A DNA stretch of 16,643 nucleotides from CAZQEZ01 sp964592475 (GCA_964592475.1 CAZQEZ010000093.1:1-16643), one strand, 5' to 3'; counted from the stretch's first letter, positions 1-7,569 are shown. A program made the numbers and translations. Notes: a model not told the origin generated them from the sequence alone.

Positions 1-1226
1 TTCTACTTAAACCCTCGGCTGCCAATAAATCGCAGGTAGTGTTGTACGGCAAACCCATCGGCACCCAAACGGCAAGGGAGTACTTTGCAGACGGTAAATC
101 CCCTCTTTTCGAGGAAGCAAAAAGAGCCTTTCAAACCTTGAGTAAAGCTCACAGCCCAATCGTGATGGAAGGGGCCGGTAGCATTAGCGAACTGAATTTG
201 AAAAACCGCGACATTGTAAATATGCGCATGGCCAGGGCGGCCAATGCCTGCGTTTACCTGGTGGCCGATATTGACAGGGGAGGGGTGTTTGGTAGTGTAT
301 ACGGTACGCTTGCCCTGTTAGAACCATGGGAACGAAAGCTGGTTAAGGGCGTTATCATCAATAAATTCCGAGGCGATGCTTCTCTTTTTGAGGAAGGTAA
401 AAAGATGTTGGAAGAGCTTACCGAGGTGCCGGTACTTGGCGTTTTACCCTACACTACCGAAATTATCCTGGAAGAAGAAGATTCGGTTGCCCTGGAGCAA
501 AGAAACACCTCAGCCCAATCCGGTAAGCTGAATGTGGTCGTGGTACAGCTGTACTACTTATCAAACTATACCGACTTCCAGGCCCTGGAACAGGAACCAA
601 TGGTGAATCTTTATTATTCCCGGAATAAAGAAGAATTGGAGAAGGCTGACGTGCTCATTATTCCGGGCTCAAAAAATACCATTGAGGACCTGGTAGCATT
701 AAAAACTGAAGGTATTGCTGAAGTAATTAGCAGTTTATACAGACGCATTCCCATTATTGGTATTTGCGGCGGGTACCAGATGATGGGACAATGGATCGAT
801 GACCCCTTACAAATAGAAACCAACCGGGGTAAAGAAACCGGCCTGGGCTTGTTCGATATTACCACTACCTTATCCGGAACAAAGACCACCGTACAGCGAG
901 AGTTCCAATATAAAAATTACCAGGAAACCTGTATGGGTTACGAAATCCACATGGGTGAAACTACCACCCAGGGAGGTAAACCCCTTAACCTAATGAATGG
1001 CATGCCTGAAGGGTACTCCGATGGCGATAAAAGCTGGGGTACTTACCTGCACGGTATTTTAGATAACCAGGTGGTGGTAAACGAGTTGCTCCATTTAAAG
1101 TATCCTGAAGCAAACGCACAGCACTACTTATCTTTCAAGGAAACCCAGTACGAAAAACTGGCAAACTGGATTGATCAACATCTGGATATGGATTCAATCA
1201 TGACAAACATCACGCGGTATGATTAA
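1..1226 (+). CDS. cobQ: Cobyric acid synthase, 5'-truncated by the window edge
   Basis: This is the glutamine-dependent amidase that converts adenosylcobyrinic acid a,c-diamide to cobyric acid, amidating four side chains with ATP. The reading frame is open from base 3 and reads LLKPSAANKSQV, which matches the CobQ N-terminal region, so the GTG at 39 is internal and the true start lies outside the window. The N-terminal part is the dethiobiotin-synthetase-like ATPase domain. The C-terminal part is a class I glutamine amidotransferase domain: the nucleophile Cys is in GICGGYQ (codon 765-767) and the catalytic His in TYLHGIL (codon 1050-1052). About 408 codons remain of a family length near 490, so roughly 80-90 residues are missing. 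The gene overlaps the next by 8 bases, which indicates an operon. Family membership is secure; only the 5' end is unseen. Confidence 0.95.
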   Translation, partial: LLKPSAANKSQVVLYGKPIGTQTAREYFADGKSPLFEEAKRAFQTLSKAHSPIVMEGAGSISELNLKNRDIVNMRMARAANACVYLVADIDRGGVFGSVYGTLALLEPWERKLVKGVIINKFRGDASLFEEGKKMLEELTEVPVLGVLPYTTEIILEEEDSVALEQRNTSAQSGKLNVVVVQLYYLSNYTDFQALEQEPMVNLYYSRNKEELEKADVLIIPGSKNTIEDLVALKTEGIAEVISSLYRRIPIIGICGGYQMMGQWIDDPLQIETNRGKETGLGLFDITTTLSGTKTTVQREFQYKNYQETCMGYEIHMGETTTQGGKPLNLMNGMPEGYSDGDKSWGTYLHGILDNQVVVNELLHLKYPEANAQHYLSFKETQYEKLANWIDQHLDMDSIMTNITRYD

Positions 1227-2226
1227 AGGACACGGAGACGACCTATACCGGTACAACGGCAACATTACTTATAACTTTAGTTCTAATGTATACTACAGGG
1301 GATGCCCTCCGGCCCTGTTGAAAATCATTTCCTCAGCAGTACAGGAAATTCAGCATTACCCTTCTCCCGCTGCCAATGAATTGAATGAAGCCGCAGCCGA
1401 AAAATTTCAGCTCCCTGCTAATTACTTCCTGTTTACTAACGGCGCCACTGAGGCTTTTTACCTGGTTGCCCAGTTGTTCGCTGGTTGTTCGGCTGCTATT
1501 GTGGCTCCCACTTTTTCGGAATATGAAGATGCCTGTAAAATTTTCGGGTTGAATTACCGGTTGGTCAACCTGTCATCGCTGGTACCCGGTAAATTTCAGC
1601 TCGTTTTTCTTTGCAATCCGAACAATCCCGACGGGCGTATTATTCCTACCCGTGAGCTCGTTCAACTGGTGAAAGAAGCACCCGAAACGACATTCGTTGT
1701 AGACGAAGCTTACCTGGAATTTACCGATGAACTCACTTCGCTAATCCCTCAGGTAAAAGAATTGAACAACCTGGTGGTAGTGCGTTCGCTCACCAAAACG
1801 TTTACCGTTCCCGGCATACGGCTGGGTTACCTGGTTGCTTCCCCGATTGTTGTTCAGCAACTGTTGCAGATAAAAATGCCCTGGAGTGTAAATGCACTGG
1901 CCATCTGTGCCGGTTTGGTATTATTTGAGAATTACGGGCAGTGGCAGTTTAACGTAAAGGAACTCCTTGCAGAAACCCGTAAATTCATCGATCAGCTTTC
2001 TTCTGTAAAGTGGCTTACCGTTCAGCCTACCCATACCAGCTATTTCCTGGTTAAGCTGCATAATAAGTCTGCCACTGAGTTAAAAAATTACCTGGCAAAG
2101 GAAAAGGGCATCTTAATTCGCGATGCCACTAATTTTAACGGGCTTAATGGGGAGTGCATCCGGCTGGCTACCCAGAGTCCCGAGGCAAATACAGCACTTG
2201 TAAATGCGCTTCAACGGTGGATCTAG
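1219..2226 (+). CDS. cobD: Threonine-phosphate decarboxylase-like class I PLP aminotransferase
   Basis: Likely L-threonine-O-3-phosphate decarboxylase, a PLP enzyme that makes the (R)-1-aminopropan-2-ol phosphate linker attached to cobyric acid. The 335-residue protein has the fold-type I aminotransferase motifs: CNPNNPDG at 132-139, VVDEAYLEF at 161-169 with the PLP-contacting Asp162, SLTKTF with Schiff-base Lys193, GIRLGY with Arg201, and a C-terminal substrate-binding Arg in CIRLA (Arg315). The family is close to histidinol-phosphate aminotransferase (hisC), and sequence alone does not separate them cleanly. The position between cobQ and cbiB, with overlaps on both sides, favours the cobalamin role. 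The HGDDLYRY start resembles the His-Gly opening of CobD proteins. The ATG lies inside the cobQ 3' end, which suggests translational coupling. Confidence 0.9.
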   Translation: MIKGHGDDLYRYNGNITYNFSSNVYYRGCPPALLKIISSAVQEIQHYPSPAANELNEAAAEKFQLPANYFLFTNGATEAFYLVAQLFAGCSAAIVAPTFSEYEDACKIFGLNYRLVNLSSLVPGKFQLVFLCNPNNPDGRIIPTRELVQLVKEAPETTFVVDEAYLEFTDELTSLIPQVKELNNLVVVRSLTKTFTVPGIRLGYLVASPIVVQQLLQIKMPWSVNALAICAGLVLFENYGQWQFNVKELLAETRKFIDQLSSVKWLTVQPTHTSYFLVKLHNKSATELKNYLAKEKGILIRDATNFNGLNGECIRLATQSPEANTALVNALQRWI

Positions 2227-3152
2227 GGCCAGTATACATTTTACTCATTGCCTATTTACTTGATGCATTGCTGGGTGATCCCCGCTGGCTTCCGCACCTA
2301 ATTGTATTTTTTGGTAATCTTATTTCAAGGGGTGAAAAAGTGCTGAACAAGGGAAAGAAGGTGTTGGTAAAGGGAATTGTCCTGGTGATTGTATTAGTAA
2401 CCGGGTCTTTTGTAGCAGTTTATTTTTTACTGGAAGGAATCAGGCTGTTGAATTCCGTTTCTGCTAACCTGATAGCAATCGTGTTGTTATTTTACTGCTT
2501 AGCCAACCGAACGCTCATACAGGAGGGGCAGGCAGTATGGAAGACCTTAAAAGATAAGGGCTTAGAAGCCGGTAGAAAGAGATTATCGTGGATTGTGGGT
2601 CGGGATACAACCAAACTGAATGAACAACAAATACGAACAGCAACGCTAGAAACCCTGTCAGAAAACCTGAGTGACGGGGTGATTGCCCCACTATTTTACT
2701 ATTTTGTTTTAGGTGTCCCGGGAGCAGTGGCCTACAAAATGATTAATACACTGGATTCTATGATCGGTTACAAATCAGATCGCTACTATTACTTTGGGAA
2801 ATTTGCCGCTCAGTTAGACGATGTAGCCAATTACATTCCGGCCAGGTTAACTGCCTTACTTATGTTAGCTGTTGCTGGTAAGCTAACAGGACTGCGTTTT
2901 GTATACAGAGAGGGGAAAAACCATGCCAGCCCGAACGCCGGTTATCCCGAAGCGGCATCGGCTTACATCCTCGACTGTCAGTTTGGTGGGCCTAATATGT
3001 ACCACGGCAAATTAGTGGATAAGCCCTACATCGGGAGTAACCCACGATTGCTTACAGATAATGATTTGAAAACTACGGTTTACGTAAACTGGGCGAGCAG
3101 TATCCTGGTGATCCTGTTGTATGGTATTGTATACACATTCATACATGTGTAA
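2217..3152 (+). CDS. cbiB: Adenosylcobinamide-phosphate synthase CbiB (GTG start)
   Basis: Integral membrane enzyme that joins cobyric acid to aminopropanol phosphate, giving adenosylcobinamide phosphate. I chose the GTG at 2217 because the protein then opens with a first hydrophobic segment followed by LLGDPRWLPHL, the usual start of the family. This gives 311 residues, close to the normal length. An ATG in the same frame at 2154 would add 21 polar residues encoded inside cobD and is unlikely. Other family signatures are RDTTKL, ETLSENLSDGVIAP, INTLDSMIGYKSDRY and HASPNAGYPEAA. Several hydrophobic stretches fit a polytopic inner-membrane protein. It overlaps cobD by 10 bases, so translation is probably coupled. 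Confidence 0.93.
   Translation: MDLGPVYILLIAYLLDALLGDPRWLPHLIVFFGNLISRGEKVLNKGKKVLVKGIVLVIVLVTGSFVAVYFLLEGIRLLNSVSANLIAIVLLFYCLANRTLIQEGQAVWKTLKDKGLEAGRKRLSWIVGRDTTKLNEQQIRTATLETLSENLSDGVIAPLFYYFVLGVPGAVAYKMINTLDSMIGYKSDRYYYFGKFAAQLDDVANYIPARLTALLMLAVAGKLTGLRFVYREGKNHASPNAGYPEAASAYILDCQFGGPNMYHGKLVDKPYIGSNPRLLTDNDLKTTVYVNWASSILVILLYGIVYTFIHV
3132..3151. repeat. Perfect 7-bp inverted repeat across the cbiB stop codon
   Basis: TACACAT (3132-3138) and ATGTGTA (3145-3151) are perfect inverted arms separated by 6 bases. The right arm contains most of the cbiB TAA (3150-3152). It sits 16 bases upstream of a TATCTTTG promoter-like element. It could be a small hairpin at the end of the cobQ-cobD-cbiB message or an operator for a dimeric regulator acting on the adenosyltransferase gene. 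No T-tract follows, so a classical terminator is not supported. Confidence 0.4.
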
Positions 3153-3167
3153 AAGAATTCAGTAGCG

Positions 3168-3175
3168 TATCTTTG
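3168..3175 (+). promoter_or_regulatory. Candidate Bacteroidota -7 element for the adenosyltransferase gene
   Basis: TATCTTTG matches the TAnnTTTG consensus of Bacteroidota primary-sigma promoters exactly. It lies 62 bases before the adenosyltransferase ATG, inside the only non-overlapping junction of the B12 gene run. No clear TTTG -33 element is present at the expected distance, so promoter strength is uncertain. The gene may still be read through from cobQ. Confidence 0.4.
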
Positions 3176-3237
3176 AGACAACTTCTATTATCTTGTGAAA
3201 AACTGTAAATAAATTTAATTAATAAATTAGAAGGAAT

Positions 3238-3813
3238 ATGAAAATTTACACAAAGAAAGGCGATAAGGGAACAACGGGCGTATTTGGTGGTAAGCGCGAA
3301 GCTAAGAACAGCGCCAGAATTGAATGCCTGGGCACGCTGGATGAAGTAAACAGTACCATCGGGCTGTTGCGGGTGAAACTGGGGGCTGACCATGAATGGC
3401 AGGAACATTTACATCGGATTCAAAAAGACTTTATGGATATGATGTCGCACCTTGCCCGTCCTTCTGCTTCCAACAAGGAAAATACGAACCCCCGTCCTAC
3501 TGATGGTGCCGAATTCTGCGAACAGTGGATTGATGCACTGGAAAACGCATTGAGCAGCCCTTCCGATTATTTCTTACTACCTGGAGGAAACGAAATTTCT
3601 GCGCTTTGCCACATGTGCAGAACACAAGTCAGGCGAGGTGAGCGGTCGCTGGTTAGCCTGGCTGAAGAAGACCCCGATTGTGTGGAAGAGTACATTTCAG
3701 CTTATATTAACCGGTTATCGGATTTATTCTTTACCCTATCAAGGGCCGAAATGGATAAACAGGATGTAACCGAAGAAAAGTGGAACCTGTTTCTTTATAA
3801 AAGGAAACGCTGA
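3238..3813 (+). CDS. pduO: ATP:cob(I)alamin adenosyltransferase, PduO type
   Basis: Transfers the 5'-deoxyadenosyl group of ATP to cob(I)alamin, the step that produces coenzyme B12 after biosynthesis or uptake. The 191-residue protein starts with the ATP-binding segment YTKKGDKGTTGVFGG (4-18). It carries LGTLDEVNS (31-39), LPGGN (114-118), the conserved arginine/glutamate stretch RRGER (132-136) and INRLSDLFF (157-165), all typical of the trimeric PduO/MMAB fold. A polar insert near 75-90 (ASNKENTNPRP) is not part of the core motifs. A purine-rich AGAAGGA ends 2 bases before the ATG, so the start is well supported. It follows cbiB on the same strand with an 85-base gap that may hold a separate promoter. 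Confidence 0.93.
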   Translation: MKIYTKKGDKGTTGVFGGKREAKNSARIECLGTLDEVNSTIGLLRVKLGADHEWQEHLHRIQKDFMDMMSHLARPSASNKENTNPRPTDGAEFCEQWIDALENALSSPSDYFLLPGGNEISALCHMCRTQVRRGERSLVSLAEEDPDCVEEYISAYINRLSDLFFTLSRAEMDKQDVTEEKWNLFLYKRKR

Positions 3814-3837
3814 GGGTAACGCATGCTTTTAAAGGGT

Positions 3838-3871
3838 GTTAGAAGAATAAGCGATATTCAACATTCTCAAC
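3838..3871. terminator. Weak imperfect hairpin between convergent genes
   Basis: Between the convergent adenosyltransferase and btuD-like genes, GTTAGAA-GAATA (3838-3849) can pair with TATTC (3855-3859) and TTCT-c-AAC (3864-3871), with a 4-base bulge and a 5-base loop. No good T-tract follows on either strand; the minus-strand side has only a short T run. It may be a weak bidirectional terminator. The remainder of 3814-3911 shows nothing else I can support. Confidence 0.22.
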
Positions 3872-3911
3872 CTATCTGTGTTTACCACGGCTTTAGAATC
3901 GGCTGTTTATT

Positions 3912-4937
3912 TCACTCGGTTAATGTTTGCATAACCCGAAGCAGTTCGGCTATATTTCCGCAGGTATGTTCTTCGTCATGCACTTTAAGTTGCCAGTGTT
4001 GTCCGGTGTACTGTACCTGAGGAAAATAGCCGGGTTCGTTCGTTACCCGGTAGCCTGCCCGTTCCAGTGCCCGGCGGGTCCAGATGCTGTGTACATCATT
4101 TCCGTGTAAAACTACTTTTCCTTTAACCGGATGTACCACCTTGAATGAACCCGAGCGTTTATCGAAATGAAAAGTATTGCTTTTAAACACCCGCTCAAAA
4201 GCCCCGTTTAGCACCAGGTCTTCAGGAGCACCGCTTATTAGCTGCTCCTCCCGTTTCATTAACCAAATTATGTTTGCCGTTTGAAGAGCCAGATTCAGTT
4301 CATGAGTAGATAGCAAAATAGCCTTATGGGTTTCTGTTGCCAGTCTTTTGAGGATATTCATAATTTCCACCCTTGTAGGTAAATCGAGGTGGGCGGTGGG
4401 TTCGTCTAGCATAATGAGGGGAGTATCCTGGGCTAAAGCCTTGGCAATGAGCACTCGCTGTTTTTCACCATCACTCAATTCGTGGAATGCACGGCTTTTG
4501 TACTCATTTAATTGTACGCTGTTTAAGGCATGATTAATCATATCATGATCCCTGGCCTCCAGTTTCGCAAAATTATTGGTATAGGGGTAACGACCAATGG
4601 AAACAATATCCCATACGGTCATGGTACCTACCGATATTTTGTCGGTTAATACCAGGCTTAGTAAGCGGGCCCTTTGATGGGGTTTGGTTTTTTTTACGTT
4701 TACCCCGGCAATTACCGGATCACCATGCAGCGGTTGTTGCAGCCCGGCCAGGGTACGCATCAGGGTAGACTTTCCACACCCATTTGGTCCGATAAGGCAA
4801 ACCAGTTCGCCCCGGTTAATAGTAACCTGCAGGTTTTTTTCCAGTTCCAGTTTGCCCCGGCTGGTTTTGTACCCAATGGTTAGCTTGCTGGTACTAAGTA
4901 TGGGTTGTTCATACTGGTGAGCGAGGTGGTTTATCAT
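3912..4937 (-). CDS. btuD: Corrinoid ABC transporter ATPase with C-terminal extension
   Basis: ATPase of a FecCD/BtuCD-type importer that powers movement of vitamin B12 or a corrinoid precursor into the cytoplasm. Walker A is GPNGCGKST (50-58), the Q-loop region follows near 100, the signature is LSDGE (154-158), Walker B is LIMLDEP (174-180) and the switch His is in STHEL (His212). BtuD/FepC-type ATPases are usually about 250-270 residues. This one has 341, with about 75 extra residues after 265 that contain VVLHGNDVHSIWTRRAL and end in IAELLRVMQTLTE. That extension looks like a small alpha/beta domain of unknown role. The gene starts 11 bases after the permease stop, as the last gene of btuF-btuC-btuD. 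Iron-siderophore transport is the alternative; the B12 neighbours argue for corrinoid. Confidence 0.88.
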   Translation of the reverse strand: MINHLAHQYEQPILSTSKLTIGYKTSRGKLELEKNLQVTINRGELVCLIGPNGCGKSTLMRTLAGLQQPLHGDPVIAGVNVKKTKPHQRARLLSLVLTDKISVGTMTVWDIVSIGRYPYTNNFAKLEARDHDMINHALNSVQLNEYKSRAFHELSDGEKQRVLIAKALAQDTPLIMLDEPTAHLDLPTRVEIMNILKRLATETHKAILLSTHELNLALQTANIIWLMKREEQLISGAPEDLVLNGAFERVFKSNTFHFDKRSGSFKVVHPVKGKVVLHGNDVHSIWTRRALERAGYRVTNEPGYFPQVQYTGQHWQLKVHDEEHTCGNIAELLRVMQTLTE

Positions 4938-4948
4938 GGTACGGCCAG

Positions 4949-5998
4949 TTAAAAGGCTCCCTTCATTTTTTTGTTCCTAATAATGATGGCCAGGATAACC
5001 GGGGCACCAAAAAGAGCAGTAACTGAATTAAGTGGAAGGGTAGTTTGCGCACCGGGAAGCTGCGAAACAATATCGCAAATTAGCATGATGGTTACCCCGC
5101 ACATCATGGTAGCAGGTATAAGTACCTTATGGTTAGAGGTGCGAAACAGCAAACGCGCCAGGTGAGGTACGGCGACCCCTATAAAAGCAACAGGACCGGT
5201 AAAAGCCGTAATTGTTCCGGCCATAATGCTGGTCATGAGAATGAGTTGCATTCTAACCCTTGCAACATGAATACCTACGCCGGTAGCATAATTATCGCCC
5301 AGCAGTAACGCATTCATTTGCTTGGAGTACAGCAGGGAGAGCAGTAACATGAATATCATTACAGGCCCCATAATTTTTAGTTGCGACCAGGCTACCCCCG
5401 AAAGGCTGCCGAATGTCCAGACCAAAAAGTTCTGGAGTAACTCCGGATCGCTGAAGTACTGTAAAATATTAACCATGGCCCCGGTAATAAAACCAAACAT
5501 CAGCCCTACTATTAGCACGGTTACCGGGTCTGATAAACGAACTGACGCAAACAATACGCTTAACAGTACCAGTGCAGATCCGGCAACTGCAAAAAGCACC
5601 AGGCCCCAGCTGCCCATGGTTTCCTGCAGGTTAATAGCTGCTCCAACAGCCGTGGAAGAAAGTACAAAAACAGCTACTCCCAGGCTGGCTCCCTGGCTGA
5701 TGCCCAGTACCGAAGGGCCGGCCAGCGGGTTTCTGAACAGGGTTTGCATTTGTAGCCCGGCCACTGAAATGGCTGCGCCGGTTAGTACAGCGGTAATAGC
5801 CTTGGGTAATCTGAAATTAAAAAGGATGTACTCCCACGACTTTTTTGATGGCTCGCCGGCAATGATCTTCAGTAACTCTGCCAGCGGTATTTTTACGCTG
5901 CCCAGGCTTAAATCCAGCAGAAACAGGCTTGACATTGATAAAAGGCCAACAAGCACAATGAGCAAGGGGTTTTGTTTGTAAGTATTGCCTGTGGTCAA
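4949..5998 (-). CDS. btuC: Corrinoid ABC transporter permease, FecCD family (TTG start)
   Basis: Membrane subunit of the BtuFCD-type importer. The 349-residue protein is strongly hydrophobic, with about ten predicted membrane segments and family features such as FRLPKAITAVLTGAA (about 62-76), AGLQMQTLFRNPLAGPSVLG (about 80-100), FTGPVAFIGVAVPHLAR (about 265-281) and a C-terminal FGAPVILAIIIR. I chose the TTG at 5996-5998: it lies just after an AGGA on the minus strand, keeps a short cytoplasmic leader before the first membrane helix, and leaves 13 bases to the upstream btuF stop. The first in-frame ATG, at the MSSLFLL segment, would cut into helix 1. It is the second gene of the minus-strand operon. 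Confidence 0.9.
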   Translation of the reverse strand: MTTGNTYKQNPLLIVLVGLLSMSSLFLLDLSLGSVKIPLAELLKIIAGEPSKKSWEYILFNFRLPKAITAVLTGAAISVAGLQMQTLFRNPLAGPSVLGISQGASLGVAVFVLSSTAVGAAINLQETMGSWGLVLFAVAGSALVLLSVLFASVRLSDPVTVLIVGLMFGFITGAMVNILQYFSDPELLQNFLVWTFGSLSGVAWSQLKIMGPVMIFMLLLSLLYSKQMNALLLGDNYATGVGIHVARVRMQLILMTSIMAGTITAFTGPVAFIGVAVPHLARLLFRTSNHKVLIPATMMCGVTIMLICDIVSQLPGAQTTLPLNSVTALFGAPVILAIIIRNKKMKGAF

Positions 5999-6011
5999 AT
6001 TCCTGATTGAT

Positions 6012-7175
6012 TTACTGAAGCCTTTTAAAGTAGTAAAGTTGATGATCGGGCAGTAACCCGGGATGTAAAATTTTAACTACATCTTTCAGAATCAGGTCGG
6101 GCCGGCTCATACCACTTTCCCAGTAATCGTTGCCACCGTTTTCACTCATTCTTTTATTAAATGTATAAACGTTTCCCAGTTTAAAAGCTTGAAACAAGGC
6201 GTAACGTTCGTCCATCATTTCCAGTTCTTTTAACGATTCGGCCCTGGGGCCAATCCAGTAATCCGCGTCTATCAGGTCGTCCAGTACCACTTCAAAACTG
6301 AGCGGTAAACTTCCGGTAGCTTCCTTATTTTTATACTGGTAGTTGCCTCCCGCATCCAGTATAAGCTTGGTCAGGTAACTGTTTGAGGACGGCATGTACC
6401 AGGTGCCTTTAAAGTTATTCCCGGTCATAACCAAAGGCTTGTTCTCTACAGCACTGGTAAGTGAGCGAATATGTTGGTACTCCTTTTCCACTTCCCTGAA
6501 AATAGAATCGGCCATGACATCTTTATTAAAAAAAGCGGCTACGTATTTAATCCATTCTGCCCTGGCCAGCAAACTATTTTCCATCCATTCGATGTTATAA
6601 GAAACTGGAATTCCAGAGTCTATTAAACGCTGGTCTTCGTTTTTTACGTTATCGTAACCGGTTCTCAAAACCAGTTCGGGCGACAGGTCCAGCAAAACTT
6701 CCAGATTGTTATTTTGAAGGGAACCCACTAGTGCCACCTCACCCTGGCTCACCTTATTGTATACATACCTGTTGTATAAGTATTTGTCTTCTGCTACCCC
6801 GGTAATTTTATTTAACTCTTTAATCAGCTTAAGGTAACCAATGTGCGGGCTGGAAGTAGCCACTACTTCCTGAATGGGCACCGGAACAAAATAGTCGGCC
6901 TGTTCAACTACAGGGGCTTTTGTTCCCCTGGGATATAAAGCCATCGAGTATAGGGTGTCGTCTTCCTGCCAGGGGTTACTTACTGTAATTATCTTGTAAC
7001 TAGCGTTTGTGGTAATAGTAAAGTTTTCAGCGTGGAAAATTTCCGGCTGAAAGGAAAAGGATGTTTTATCAGGTGTTTCCGATTTTACATTTTCCTTCTC
7101 AGCCTGGTTACCCGGGTTGGAACAAGCCGAAATTATAAATCCTGCCACTACTGCACTAATCCAGTTCGTTTTCAT
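6012..7175 (-). CDS. btuF: Corrinoid-binding lipoprotein of the ABC importer
   Basis: Periplasmic substrate-binding component that should receive corrinoid from BtuB and deliver it to the permease. The N-terminus has a lipoprotein signal with lipobox IISAC (Cys18), followed by a charged linker. The rest fits the class III (vitamin B12/siderophore) periplasmic-binding fold: a first lobe containing PVPIQEVVATSSPHIGYL and LVGSLQNNNLEVLLDLSPELVLRTG (shown in part), a central helix around 215-245, and a second lobe with LVMTGNNFKGTWYMP and DLIDADYWIG. At 387 residues it is longer than Gram-negative BtuF (about 270), partly because of an extra N-terminal stretch (about 45-85). It is first in the minus-strand operon and divergent from btuB. 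Corrinoid specificity is inferred from context. Confidence 0.87.
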   Translation of the reverse strand: MKTNWISAVVAGFIISACSNPGNQAEKENVKSETPDKTSFSFQPEIFHAENFTITTNASYKIITVSNPWQEDDTLYSMALYPRGTKAPVVEQADYFVPVPIQEVVATSSPHIGYLKLIKELNKITGVAEDKYLYNRYVYNKVSQGEVALVGSLQNNNLEVLLDLSPELVLRTGYDNVKNEDQRLIDSGIPVSYNIEWMENSLLARAEWIKYVAAFFNKDVMADSIFREVEKEYQHIRSLTSAVENKPLVMTGNNFKGTWYMPSSNSYLTKLILDAGGNYQYKNKEATGSLPLSFEVVLDDLIDADYWIGPRAESLKELEMMDERYALFQAFKLGNVYTFNKRMSENGGNDYWESGMSRPDLILKDVVKILHPGLLPDHQLYYFKRLQ

Positions 7176-7206
7176 TTATCGTTGATTATCCTATGCTATT
7201 GTTCTG

Positions 7207-7214
7207 TAAAGATA
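7207..7214 (-). promoter_or_regulatory. Possible -7 element of the btuFCD operon
   Basis: On the minus strand TATCTTTA sits 32 bases before the btuF ATG and matches TAnnTTTG at all but the last base. A TTTG lies further upstream at a spacing of about 23, longer than ideal. It is a plausible but weak promoter. No B12-box sequence is seen on this strand, so this operon has no cobalamin riboswitch of its own in the window. Confidence 0.3.
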
Positions 7215-7268
7215 CAAAACTGCAAGATATGACATTGCAAACGGAATTGCAGGTGTTCTGCTTCAATG

Positions 7269-7344
7269 ATATCGGGCTAATGAGTTCCCGGCGCCTTCAG
7301 AAAATATATCTTCCTTTTTTTTTGTAGGTACTAATATCGGGCTA
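7269..7344. repeat. 11-bp direct repeat ATATCGGGCTA in the btuF-btuB divergent region
   Basis: ATATCGGGCTA occurs exactly at 7269-7279 and again at 7334-7344, 65 bases apart. The second copy fills the promoter spacer and enters the TACATTTG -7 element of btuB. Paired sites at a divergent promoter region would suit a regulator, but a chance or duplicated origin cannot be excluded. Between the copies lie an A/T-rich stretch and a run of T that precedes the -33 TTTG. Confidence 0.45.
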
Positions 7345-7350
7345 CATTTG
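7321..7350 (+). promoter_or_regulatory. btuB promoter (TTTG / TACATTTG)
   Basis: A Bacteroidota-type promoter with -33 TTTG at 7321-7324 and -7 TACATTTG at 7343-7350, separated by 18 bases. This is close to the usual spacing of about 19-21. Transcription would begin around 7355-7358, immediately before the first conserved bases of the cobalamin riboswitch, which agrees with its role in driving riboswitch and btuB. Confidence 0.65.
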
Positions 7351-7355
7351 CCTTC

Positions 7356-7545
7356 GCTTCGGTTTTCATGTTTCAATCGGAACACATGAAATTAAAAGGG
7401 AATCCTGTGAAAATCAGGAGCTGTCCCCGCAACTGTAAGTTCAGTAAGTGCTTGGGCCAAACCAAATTCCACTGTCCTGAAATTAAGGATGGGAAGGATG
7501 CCCAAGTTGAACAAGTCAGGAGACCTGCCGATCAGATTTATCTAG
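7356..7545 (+). ncRNA. Cobalamin riboswitch upstream of btuB
   Basis: The conserved cobalamin aptamer core is clear: a P2-like stem TTTCATG/CATGAAA (7364-7370 and 7385-7391), the AAAGGGAA segment, a P3 hairpin TCCTG/CAGGA (7403-7407 and 7415-7419), GTCCCCGCAACTGTAA, the CCACTG and GGGAAGG elements around a small hairpin (TCCT/AGGA), all enclosed by CTTGGGC/GCCCAAG (7451-7457 and 7500-7506). It closes with the B12 box GTCAGGAGACCTGCC (7515-7529). GGT at 7361-7363 can pair with ACC at 7523-7525. It should bind a cobalamin, probably adenosylcobalamin, and lower btuB expression when B12 is plentiful. Exact ends and subclass are not decided here. Confidence 0.95.
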
Positions 7546-7546
7546 T

Positions 7547-7569
7547 GGAAACTTCGGGTGAAAGTTACC
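7547..7569 (+). promoter_or_regulatory. Hairpin after the aptamer, ending at the leader ORF start
   Basis: GGAAACTT (7547-7554) pairs with AAGTTACC (7562-7569) with one A-A mismatch, leaving a 7-base loop CGGGTGA. Its 3' arm ends directly before the ATG at 7570. In cobalamin riboswitches a downstream hairpin loop often kisses a loop of the aptamer and forms the expression platform; this hairpin is the best placed candidate here. The kissing partner was not identified. Confidence 0.4.

Noticed and set aside
2154..2216. Upstream ATG start for cbiB
   Set aside because: It would add 21 polar residues from within cobD that are not part of the family; the GTG at 2217 gives the normal N-terminus.
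3823..4109. Small plus-strand frames of 60-65 codons after the adenosyltransferase gene
   Set aside because: They mostly overlap the 3' end of the minus-strand ATPase gene and have no features of a real protein.
5322..5981. Plus-strand 219-codon open frame opposite the permease gene
   Set aside because: It is antisense to a complete FecCD permease, has an implausible composition rich in Thr, Ser and Pro, and shows no recognisable domain.
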